From assembly GCA_937911965.1 (NCBI GenBank), contig CALDPL010000333.1, positions 1-7,411 of the forward strand: 7,411 nucleotides of DNA, given 5' to 3'. The position numbers and the translations under genes are program-made. A model generated the notes under the pieces. The model was not told where the DNA came from. It saw only the letters and a program-made list of their open reading frames with translations, and ran no database searches. The stretch is from an uncultured Allomuricauda sp. (lineage in GTDB: Bacteria; Bacteroidota; Bacteroidia; Flavobacteriales; Flavobacteriaceae). Of this stretch, positions 1 to 6,766 are shown piece after piece. Each line of letters opens with the position of its first letter. Position 1 is the stretch's first letter.

Positions 1-999
1 GGACAACGCGCCGAACAGATCGGCGAAGTTTTGGACAGTGAGGTCTTCACCGATATCGACGGGTATTCCAGCCAGATGGGCAATGACACCATCCCCTACG
101 GTGAGCAGACCGATTACCTGGCCTATAACAACAACTATAACGGATATCCCGGTTGGGGGGACAACCCTTCGAGCGTCAGCATCAATGTTTATGGCAACAA
201 TTGGGGCTGGGGCGGACTCTATGGATATGGAGGACTTTACGGCTGGGGCAATCCCTATTGGGGATATGGCTGGAATTACCCCTATTACGGTTGGGGCTGG
301 GGCTGGTACAATCCCTGGAGGTACAACCGATGGGGCTGGGGGGGCTATTACGGATCTTGGGGATACCCTTATCACGGATGGGGATATGCCGGATATTACG
401 GCCATTGGAACCGACCCTATTATTACAGTGATTACGGAAGAAGCTATGCACGTATTACCGGAAGAAGGGGATACGACAACAATTATATAGGGGGCAGTAC
501 CCTGCTTGGCCGATCCAACCGGGTCGCTTCCAGGGGCAACGGTACCTACCGGGTACGGACAAATGCCAACGGTGGCACCCTGGCGAGCAGGAGCCGTGGG
601 ACCTATGGCGAGGGCAGTACCGCCAGAAGGGCGATAAGTGCGGATGCCGCGGATCGGAACATGGATTACCGCAGCAGCAGGAGCACCCGATACAGTCCTC
701 AGAGTGGAACTTCCAGGACCTCACGTTCCTATGGGACAACTCCAACCAAAAGGAGCGACAACGGATATTACAATTCGGGTGCCCGTACTAGGCAATCCTC
801 TCCGGCCTATAGAAGTTCCAGAAGCAGCCGGACCTACCAATCCCAGGGAACGACCGTCCCAAGGAGCAGTGGGTACAGCAGACCTTCCAGCAGCAGTAGG
901 AGTTCGGGTACCATCCAAAGGTCCGGTGGCAGCAGTAGAAGCTCCGGTGCCGCAAGTCGATCTTCAGGTTCATCCCGTTCCGGTCGAGGTGGAAATTGA
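1..999 (+). CDS. Trp/Gly/Tyr-rich, Ser/Arg-tailed envelope protein, 5'-partial
   Basis: The frame is open from base 1, so the true start lies upstream; 332 residues are visible before the TGA at 997-999. Three zones can be seen. Residues 1-50 are polar and acidic (EVLDSEVFTDIDG). About residues 51-140 are extremely rich in Gly, Trp and Tyr (runs such as GWGWGWYNPW), with almost no Lys or hydrophobic aliphatics. About residues 190-332 are dominated by Ser, Arg, Gly and Thr, ending in RSSG-type repeats and GRGGN. From memory, flavobacteria carry similar low-complexity proteins, sometimes with lipoprotein signals and misleading names such as vitellogenin-like, next to OmpP1/FadL porins. That family link is not proven here, and any signal peptide would be outside the window. 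The composition suggests a disordered or surface-exposed protein. The gene lies 30 bp before the porin gene on the same strand, so an operon is likely. The molecular function is unknown. Confidence 0.8.
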   Translation, partial: GQRAEQIGEVLDSEVFTDIDGYSSQMGNDTIPYGEQTDYLAYNNNYNGYPGWGDNPSSVSINVYGNNWGWGGLYGYGGLYGWGNPYWGYGWNYPYYGWGWGWYNPWRYNRWGWGGYYGSWGYPYHGWGYAGYYGHWNRPYYYSDYGRSYARITGRRGYDNNYIGGSTLLGRSNRVASRGNGTYRVRTNANGGTLASRSRGTYGEGSTARRAISADAADRNMDYRSSRSTRYSPQSGTSRTSRSYGTTPTKRSDNGYYNSGARTRQSSPAYRSSRSSRTYQSQGTTVPRSSGYSRPSSSSRSSGTIQRSGGSSRSSGAASRSSGSSRSGRGGN

Positions 1000-1029
1000 T
1001 TTGTTCCGATCCCATCACAATCTAAATCC

Positions 1030-2535
1030 ATGACGATGAAAAGAATCCCAACTTTCATAATGATATTGGTGTGCACTTATGCGAGTGCGCAGACCATAGA
1101 CGATGTGCTGCGTTACAGCACTGAAAACCTACAGGGAACCGCGAGGTTCCAGGCCATGGGCGGGGCCTTTGGCGCCCTGGGTGGCGATCTCTCCGCCCTG
1201 AACGTCAATCCCGCCGGATCGGCCGTATTCAATTACAGCGAAATTGGCCTGACCGGTTCCAACTACCACAGCAACAATGATGTGCTCTATGGGGGAAGCC
1301 TTTTGAACACCAAGGAAAATTCCTTGGAAATGAACCAGATCGGCGGGGTCTTTGTGTTCAAGGCCACCGACAGCCCTTGGAAAACCTTGGCAGTGGCCTT
1401 TAATTATGACCTGGTCCAAAATTTCGACAATGAATTTGTGGCCAGGGGCAATTCCTCCTCTGGAATTGACGATTATTTCCTGAACTTCGCCCAAGGGGAG
1501 CCTCTGGGACCCCTAAGGACCCAGGAAGGTGAATTCATTGAGGAGGCCTATCTCGATATCGGGGCCAATATGGGTTTCGGACCACAACAGGCCTTTTTGG
1601 GATTCCAGGCAGGAATCATCGAGCCCACCGTGGACGATGACCAGAACACCTCCTATTTCTCAAATTCCATGTACGACAATGTGAACCAACGTTATTCACG
1701 GCATACCACGGGTTATAACAGCAAGTTCAGCCTGAACTTCGCCAGCCAGTACGAGGATTTCCTCTATCTGGGGGCCACCCTGAACCTGCACAGTTTGGTC
1801 TATGACAGGCTAACCTATTTCGATGAGGATGGCTATGATGCGACCTCCCCGATCCAGTCTACCCGGTTTGACAATTTCCTTCATACCGAGGGGAACGGGT
1901 TCTCCTTCAACCTTGGGGCCATTGGAAGACTCAGCGATATGGTACGCGTGGGGGTCAGCTACCAGTCCCCGACCTGGTACGCCCTTAAGGACGATACCGC
2001 CCAACGGATCAATTCCGATTTGGCCGTGCCGGATATCGAGTACATCAATTTTGGGATCGTGAACCTCTATGAGGACTACAAGATCAAGACCCCCGGGAAA
2101 TTGACGGGAAGTCTGGCCCTGGTCTTTGGTCAACAGGGTCTGATCAGCCTCGATTACGCACAACAGGATATGTCAAAAGCCGAGTTGGGACCGGATTCGG
2201 ACCCCAACTTTGCAGCTGAAAATGATTTTATTGCAAATACCCTGGGCACGGTGCACTCCTATAGATTGGGAGGGGAATATAGAATTGGGCGCTTCAGCCT
2301 TAGGGCCGGTTACCGGCATGAGGGAAGTCCCTTTGAGGAAGGAGATTTCATAGGCGACCTCAACGGCTATTCGGCCGGTATCGGTTTTGATTTTGGGGGC
2401 AGTCGGTTGGACCTGGCCTACGGCCGCAGCGAACAGGACATCAACACCTACCTTTTTGACAGTGGAATCGATAACTCCGCCTTGGTCAATAGGGTGAACA
2501 GCACGGTCTCCCTTGGGTACACAATGAGATTCTAA
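1030..2535 (+). CDS. OmpP1/FadL-family outer-membrane beta-barrel protein
   Basis: The 501-residue protein begins with a signal peptide (MKRIPTFIMILVCTYASAQ, cleaved after ASA or AQ). The mature N-terminus TIDDVLRYS is followed by a block around residues 36-65 (ARFQAMGGAFGALGGDLSAL, then NVNPAG) that matches the AMGGA...D.SA...NPAG signature of the OmpP1/FadL/TodX superfamily. The rest alternates polar and hydrophobic residues in beta-strand fashion, including VRVGVSYQSPTWYAL and LRAGYRHEGSPF, and ends in GYTMRF, the terminal-Phe signal typical of outer-membrane barrels. Flavobacterial members are often labelled hemin receptor or outer membrane transport protein. The superfamily moves hydrophobic compounds such as long-chain fatty acids or aromatics, but the substrate here is unknown. 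ATG at 1036 is an equally good start, since it gives the usual MKR signal-peptide start; neither has a Shine-Dalgarno sequence. The gene follows the low-complexity gene by 30 bp and ends just before an intrinsic terminator. Confidence 0.9.
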   Translation: MTMKRIPTFIMILVCTYASAQTIDDVLRYSTENLQGTARFQAMGGAFGALGGDLSALNVNPAGSAVFNYSEIGLTGSNYHSNNDVLYGGSLLNTKENSLEMNQIGGVFVFKATDSPWKTLAVAFNYDLVQNFDNEFVARGNSSSGIDDYFLNFAQGEPLGPLRTQEGEFIEEAYLDIGANMGFGPQQAFLGFQAGIIEPTVDDDQNTSYFSNSMYDNVNQRYSRHTTGYNSKFSLNFASQYEDFLYLGATLNLHSLVYDRLTYFDEDGYDATSPIQSTRFDNFLHTEGNGFSFNLGAIGRLSDMVRVGVSYQSPTWYALKDDTAQRINSDLAVPDIEYINFGIVNLYEDYKIKTPGKLTGSLALVFGQQGLISLDYAQQDMSKAELGPDSDPNFAAENDFIANTLGTVHSYRLGGEYRIGRFSLRAGYRHEGSPFEEGDFIGDLNGYSAGIGFDFGGSRLDLAYGRSEQDINTYLFDSGIDNSALVNRVNSTVSLGYTMRF

Positions 2536-2556
2536 GAAAGTTAAGCTATGGATACA

Positions 2557-2585
2557 AGGTCGGGCAGCTCCCGGCCTTTTTTTTT
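2557..2585 (+). terminator. Intrinsic terminator of the porin gene
   Basis: An 8-bp stem (AGGTCGGG with CCCGGCCT, one T-G wobble) encloses the 5-base loop CAGCT and is followed directly by nine T residues (2577-2585). It lies 21 bp after the porin stop codon, so it should end the plus-strand operon. The T run overlaps the stop codon of the convergent gene (TAA on the minus strand at 2586-2584). Read on the minus strand, the stem is preceded by A residues but not followed by a good T run, so it probably works mainly in the plus direction. Confidence 0.85.
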
Positions 2586-4023
2586 ATCGCACCAGGGAAA
2601 AGTGCCTTCTCACGGAACGGGCCACCAAGACCCCTTGATCGTCCCGTCCATATTCCAATCGGAACCAATAGTCCGAAGAGGGAAGGTCCCTTCCGTTATA
2701 GGTTCCGTCCCATCCCAAATTGGGGTCCAATTGTTTCAGCAATTTGCCGTAACGGTCAAAAATGTGGACCACGGGTTCCGTGAGCATTTCAATGCCATAA
2801 ACGTTCCACAGGTCGTGGACCCCATCCCCGTTGGGGGTAAAGAACTTGGGATAGCCCACCACCAAAAACTCATAGGACTGGGAGGTACCGCAACCGTTGG
2901 TATCGTTGATCACCACCTGGTTCAGCCCAGGTGGGACGTCAGCAAAGATGGGACTGTCCTGATATTCCCCTCCATTTAGGGCATATTCATAGTTTCCGTT
3001 GCCCAGGGGGACAATTTCGACCACATAGGGATCGCTCTGGTCGCTATGTGCCAGATCGTCCAAAATCACGACCTCATCCAATTCGGGGGGCCCGTAAAAG
3101 GTAATCAATATGTCATCCGTAATGGGATTGCCGAATGGGTGGGTTATGGCCACCCGATAGCGCCCTGAATTAGGACTGGATACGGTCAGCTCGGTGTCCA
3201 CCACCGGGGTCAATACCGTTTCATAGGTGCCGTCATCATCGGCATCCCATTCCCAGGTCACACTATCAATATTGGGGCCGGCCGGGGAATTCAAGGCCGA
3301 GAGCACCACATCGGGATCCCCTTCACAGGCCACAATGTCCAGGCCCAGGAATTGGTCCCTGAGGGTACAGTCCAGGGCCGAGTCCCGATCGGCATCCACC
3401 GAGCTTCCCGTAAAGGTCAGGATAAAGGATTCGGGATCCTCGTCAAAATTGGTGTTGTAGTTGTTGATAAAGAGGTAATAGATTTCCCCTGCCGTAACGT
3501 TGAGCCACTCATCGTAGGTATTCTGGCTCCCCTTGACAAAGGGGGCGCCCTCCCTCCCACTGATCGGGTTGATGCCGATTCCCGTAAAGCCGGTATCGTT
3601 GTATTCGTAATTGCAACGGATGGGCTGGGCCGTGCCACTTCCGACCAGGGTGCAAAAATTTTCCCCCGAGGTTTCATCAAAGGGTCCATAGACCGCAAAA
3701 TCCCATTCCGCGGTAAGCGGTCCAGAGTTCACTGGGACGGCCATGATATCAAAGCCGATCTGTCCCGTGGTCCCTGCGCGGAAGACATACCATCCCGTAT
3801 TGTTCTCAATGTTTGCCGAACTCACGCTCCCCTTTTCCAAGCAACCCGTCTGGGTGATTGCCTCTGGATCGAAATCCTCGATATCCCCTCCCCCATCGGT
3901 GGTCCCCATGATGGGTACGTCCGCACAAATGGGAATGGCCGATCTACAGTCGGGGGAGTTCTGGGCGTCCAATGCCATTGGAAATAATGCGATACAGCAA
4001 AATACCAGTGATAGGGCTCTCAT
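2584..4023 (-). CDS. T9SS type B (gliding-motility C-terminal domain) secreted protein
   Basis: The 479-residue protein starts with a signal peptide (MRALSLVFCCIALFPMALDAQ). Residues 22-235 form a domain containing SPDCRSAIPICAD, GCLEKG, WYVFRAG, EWDFAVYGP, IRCNYEYNDTGFTGIG and LDCTLRDQFLG, with seven cysteines (26, 33, 61, 124, 137, 219, 233). Residues 236-310 look Ig/PKD-like and 340-388 form a short beta module (YEYALNGGEYQ). Residues 390-479 are a typical type B sorting domain (TIGR04131/CHU_C type): FFTPNGDGVHDLWNV, IFDRYGKLLKQL, GWDGTYNGRDLPSSDYWF and a basic end RRHFSLVR. Such domains direct export through the Bacteroidota type IX secretion system. The substrate or partner is unknown; adhesion or carbohydrate binding is a guess. 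The ATG at 4023 is supported by the signal peptide starting there. It lies 112 bp downstream of its longer paralogue and may be co-transcribed with it. Confidence 0.9.
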   Translation of the reverse strand: MRALSLVFCCIALFPMALDAQNSPDCRSAIPICADVPIMGTTDGGGDIEDFDPEAITQTGCLEKGSVSSANIENNTGWYVFRAGTTGQIGFDIMAVPVNSGPLTAEWDFAVYGPFDETSGENFCTLVGSGTAQPIRCNYEYNDTGFTGIGINPISGREGAPFVKGSQNTYDEWLNVTAGEIYYLFINNYNTNFDEDPESFILTFTGSSVDADRDSALDCTLRDQFLGLDIVACEGDPDVVLSALNSPAGPNIDSVTWEWDADDDGTYETVLTPVVDTELTVSSPNSGRYRVAITHPFGNPITDDILITFYGPPELDEVVILDDLAHSDQSDPYVVEIVPLGNGNYEYALNGGEYQDSPIFADVPPGLNQVVINDTNGCGTSQSYEFLVVGYPKFFTPNGDGVHDLWNVYGIEMLTEPVVHIFDRYGKLLKQLDPNLGWDGTYNGRDLPSSDYWFRLEYGRDDQGVLVARSVRRHFSLVR

Positions 4024-4135
4024 AGAATCTTGGGGCTATGGATTGTTCTATGTTCCTTATAACTCGCCTAGGAGCACTTTTAGTATAAGATCATCCCAAA
4101 AAAGAGGCATTTAATCGATGAAATTGACCCATGGC

Positions 4136-5938
4136 CTACCGCCTGAGGGAAAAATGGGATTGAAGAAATTTGGCATAGGTACGGTTCCCATCCCCGTCCA
4201 TATAGGAGAGCTTGAACCAATAATCCGTGGAAGGCAAGGGCATGCCGTTGTAGCTCCCGTCCCATCCCGGGTCATTTTGGTCCATTTGTTTGATCAATTT
4301 ACCATAGCGGTCATAGATGGTCACAATGGGAGCGTTCAGGGTCGAAAGGCCATCCAATTGCCATGTTTCGTTCAATACATCCCCGTTGGGTGAAAAAATT
4401 GAGGGAAACCCGACCACTACGATTTCCTCCCAGACTTCCCCACAACCATAGGGGTCGCGCAATCCCACCGTATGTACTCCCGGGGCCACCCCCGAAAAGA
4501 CATTGTCCGCCTGAAAGTCACTTCCGTCCATGTTGAACTCGAATTCCCCAGGGGTCCGGGTATGGATGGTGACCCGGTTGTTGGCCCGCATATCCTCAAT
4601 GTCAATCGTGGAGATTTCCGGTACCACAGAGTTGGTAACACGGACCGTACGGCTGGTAGTACAGGAAATGCCATTGGATGAATGGGTCACCCTTAGGGTA
4701 TATTCCCCTTCCTGAAAGACCGTGATACTGGGGGTATGTTCTCCATTGTCCCATTGGTAATCATAGCGGGAATCGGGCATAAGCTCCCCAATTTCAACAC
4801 TGCCCACGGCCCCACATAGGGCCACATCCTGGGGAATATCCAACTCAGGGGCCTCCACGGCATCGAGCACGAAGCTTTGGGAAGCATCATGGCAGTTGGG
4901 GTTTGCCAATGATGAGACACGTACAAACAGGGTCTGTTGCCCGGGACCGGGCAGATGGAGTTTCTGCAAAGCCCGGACCCCTGTTTGGGCATCACTTTGG
5001 GAAAGGTGGTAACTGACCATGAAATCCTCGGGGTCCTGGGAACCCAAGGCCTCCAGATCCTTGGCGGCAAGATTAAAATATTGGGGCGATCCCAGGCAAA
5101 ATGCCTCATCGGACAAGGGTTCGGCAATCGGAACCTCATTAAAGGCCACTTGGACATCACTGACCAGGTTGGTGCCGCCGAAATCGACCAGCACCCGATA
5201 CAATCCAGAATCCGTTGCGGCATAGGTGGAGGAGACCTCCCCGGGGATCAATTGGAAACCGGCACCGATATCCCGATACCATTGGTAGCCCAGGGCACCG
5301 GCAGAGGTTCCGTCCAAAATCACGGGCCCGTTCCCACAAGCGGCCACAGGAGCACCGAGAAGGTTATCGATTATGGAGCAGTCCAGGGCATCCAAGGGGT
5401 TCGTTTCCCAAATGGATCCTGTAAACTGTATGGAAAATCCTGAATTCACATTGCTGAAATTGTTGATCATAAGAATGTAATCCTCCCCTGCATTGACCTC
5501 CAACCAAGGTTCGAAAAGAAGGGAATCCCCATTTCCACTGGGATCTTCACCCACCCCCATAAATCTCGCCTGCTCCCGATTGTCAAAAAAATTGCACCGT
5601 AGTGGCTCCCCCAATTGCCCGCAATCCTCGGCCCTGTACAGGGCAAAATCCCAGTCTTCCCCTGGGTCGTGTCCAATATTGAAGCCCAATTGGCCGGAAG
5701 CCCCTGTCCTGAAACGGTACCAAGCGGAATTGGATTCAATGGAACCGGTGGAGGTCCGCTCCAGACAGCCACTGGCAGCCTGTCCGTTGAAATCGTCCAT
5801 GCCAAAACCATGGGTCCCCCCATTGACCGGGGTATTGCCACAAATGGGAATCGCCTGGCCGCATTCGGGGGAAACCTGCGCATGGGCCAAGGTGCAAAAA
5901 AAGAAAACCATTGCAATTTTTATGATTTGGGATATCAT
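4136..5938 (-). CDS. T9SS type B secreted multi-domain protein, paralogue of the downstream gene
   Basis: Starting at the ATG at 5938, this 600-residue protein has a clean signal peptide (MISQIIKIAMVFFFCTLAHAQ). Residues 22-201 repeat the domain of its neighbour: SPECGQAIPICGN, SGCLERTS, AWYRFRTG, DWDFALYR, LRCNFFDN and LDCSIIDNLLG, with seven cysteines at 26, 33, 58, 106, 115, 187 and 201. Beta modules follow: 205-268 (YQWYRDIGAGFQ, an Ig-like stretch), 270-365, 366-436 (YDYQWDNGEHTPSITV, PKD/Ig-like) and 445-505. The C-terminal type B sorting domain spans about 507-600: FSPNGDVLNETWQL, IYDRYGKLIKQM, GWDGSYNGMPLPSTDYWF and HFSLRR. It should therefore be a type IX secretion cargo at the cell surface or released. 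Compared with its paralogue it has about 120 more residues in the middle. The frame stays open upstream to 5974 (start MVFLY), but that start would fall upstream of the predicted promoter and spoil the signal peptide. Specific function is unknown. Confidence 0.9.
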   Translation of the reverse strand: MISQIIKIAMVFFFCTLAHAQVSPECGQAIPICGNTPVNGGTHGFGMDDFNGQAASGCLERTSTGSIESNSAWYRFRTGASGQLGFNIGHDPGEDWDFALYRAEDCGQLGEPLRCNFFDNREQARFMGVGEDPSGNGDSLLFEPWLEVNAGEDYILMINNFSNVNSGFSIQFTGSIWETNPLDALDCSIIDNLLGAPVAACGNGPVILDGTSAGALGYQWYRDIGAGFQLIPGEVSSTYAATDSGLYRVLVDFGGTNLVSDVQVAFNEVPIAEPLSDEAFCLGSPQYFNLAAKDLEALGSQDPEDFMVSYHLSQSDAQTGVRALQKLHLPGPGQQTLFVRVSSLANPNCHDASQSFVLDAVEAPELDIPQDVALCGAVGSVEIGELMPDSRYDYQWDNGEHTPSITVFQEGEYTLRVTHSSNGISCTTSRTVRVTNSVVPEISTIDIEDMRANNRVTIHTRTPGEFEFNMDGSDFQADNVFSGVAPGVHTVGLRDPYGCGEVWEEIVVVGFPSIFSPNGDVLNETWQLDGLSTLNAPIVTIYDRYGKLIKQMDQNDPGWDGSYNGMPLPSTDYWFKLSYMDGDGNRTYAKFLQSHFSLRR

Positions 5939-5962
5939 AAAGGACTGTGGGTTTGGAATGTA

Positions 5963-5991
5963 TAAAAATACCACGGCATTGTACCGAACAA
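5963..5991 (-). promoter_or_regulatory. Predicted promoter for the T9SS cargo genes
   Basis: On the minus strand, TTG (5991-5989) is followed after 18 bases by TATTTTTA (5970-5963). This fits the Bacteroidota sigma-A pattern TTG-N17-23-TAnnTTTG, except that the last G is A. Transcription would begin around 5955-5959, leaving a short leader before the ATG at 5938. This also argues against the alternative start at 5974. Confidence 0.5.
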
Positions 5992-6024
5992 TAATTTATG
6001 TTGCCAAACCCCCTTTAACGGATG

Positions 6025-6052
6025 TTAAATCATCCATTAATGTATATCTTTG
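6025..6052 (+). promoter_or_regulatory. Predicted promoter for folE-cysS
   Basis: TATCTTTG at 6045-6052 is an exact match to the Bacteroidota -7 element TAnnTTTG. At a spacing of 17 bases upstream lies TTA (6025-6027) in place of the preferred TTG. The start site would fall near 6057-6060, giving a leader of roughly 12-15 bases to the folE ATG at 6072. The region is AT-rich compared with its surroundings. Only pattern matching supports this. Confidence 0.55.
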
Positions 6053-6071
6053 CTATCTTGAAGTAACAGGC

Positions 6072-6752
6072 ATGAAATTGGAACAGACATTGGAAGAACA
6101 GCATGACGATATGGGAAACGACCACTTTACTTCCTCGGCACGGACCCCCTTAAGGGAAGACGCCTTCGAGCTCAGCGATGAGGAAAAAGTGGAACGGATA
6201 CAAAAGAATGTCCGGGAAATTATGCTTACCCTTGGACTCGATCTCAGTGATGACAGCCTCAATGGAACCCCAAAAAGGGTGGCAAAAATGTATGTCAAGG
6301 AATTGTTCGGGGGTCTGCACCCAAAACGAAAGCCGGAATCCTCCACCTTTGAGAACAAATACAAATATGGGGAAATGTTGGTGGAGAAGAACATAGTGCT
6401 CTATTCCACCTGCGAACACCATTTGTTGCCCATTGTGGGCAGGGCCCATATCGCCTATATATCCAATGGGACCGTGGTCGGCCTATCAAAAATGAACCGC
6501 GTGGTGGACTACTATGCCAAAAGGCCACAGGTCCAAGAACGGCTGAACATACAGATCGTACGGGAGCTCCAAAAAGTTTTGGGCACCGAGGACGTGGCCT
6601 GTGTGATCGATGCAAAGCACCTCTGTGTCAATTCAAGGGGGATAAGGGACATTGAAAGCAGCACCGTCACCTCGGAATACGGGGGCAGGTTCAAGGATGA
6701 GGCCGTTCGAAGGGAGTTTTTGGATTATATCAACCTAGATACCGAATTTTAA
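6072..6752 (+). CDS. folE: GTP cyclohydrolase I
   Basis: This 226-residue enzyme converts GTP to 7,8-dihydroneopterin triphosphate plus formate, the first step of tetrahydrofolate and pterin synthesis; it is cytosolic and in the family a homodecamer. The sequence shows the family core throughout: DSLNGTPKRVAKMYVKELFGGL (split here as residues 61-82), YSTCEHHLLPIVGRAHIAYI, VVGLSKMNRVVDYYAKRPQVQERL and HLCVNSRGI. The zinc ligands Cys114, His117 and Cys185 and the catalytic histidines His116 and His183 are all present, each four positions later than in the E. coli enzyme. The first 30 residues are a variable, polar extension typical of Bacteroidota forms. ATG 6072 is chosen because sequence further upstream in the same open frame is promoter region and antisense to the secreted-protein gene. 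Met14 is a less likely alternative. cysS begins 14 bp after the stop, so the two are probably one transcript. Confidence 0.96.
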   Translation: MKLEQTLEEQHDDMGNDHFTSSARTPLREDAFELSDEEKVERIQKNVREIMLTLGLDLSDDSLNGTPKRVAKMYVKELFGGLHPKRKPESSTFENKYKYGEMLVEKNIVLYSTCEHHLLPIVGRAHIAYISNGTVVGLSKMNRVVDYYAKRPQVQERLNIQIVRELQKVLGTEDVACVIDAKHLCVNSRGIRDIESSTVTSEYGGRFKDEAVRREFLDYINLDTEF

Positions 6753-6766
6753 TCCCATTCTATTAA

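Noticed and set aside
151..430. GGCTGGGGC-like repeats as a DNA repeat or G-quadruplex element
   Set aside because: The G-rich pattern follows from Gly and Trp codons in one continuous frame; no regular four-run arrangement was evident.
31..999. TTG at 31 as the start of the first gene
   Set aside because: The frame is open to base 1 with similar polar coding sequence upstream and no signal peptide follows the TTG; the gene simply enters from outside the window.
2548..2979. Plus-strand reading frame of 143 codons after the porin
   Set aside because: It is antisense to the highly conserved type B sorting domain and begins inside the terminator hairpin.
4024..4135. Separate promoter or terminator between the two secreted-protein genes
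   Set aside because: A T run is present on the minus strand but no convincing stem precedes it, and no TAnnTTTG element was found, so I cannot support either.
5939..5974. Upstream start (MVFLY...) for the longer secreted protein
   Set aside because: It would place 12 residues before a clean signal peptide and lie upstream of the predicted -7 element.
5493..6071. Long N-terminal extension of the folE frame
   Set aside because: This stretch is antisense to the secreted-protein gene and to the promoter region; its translation has no FolE similarity, which begins just after the ATG at 6072.
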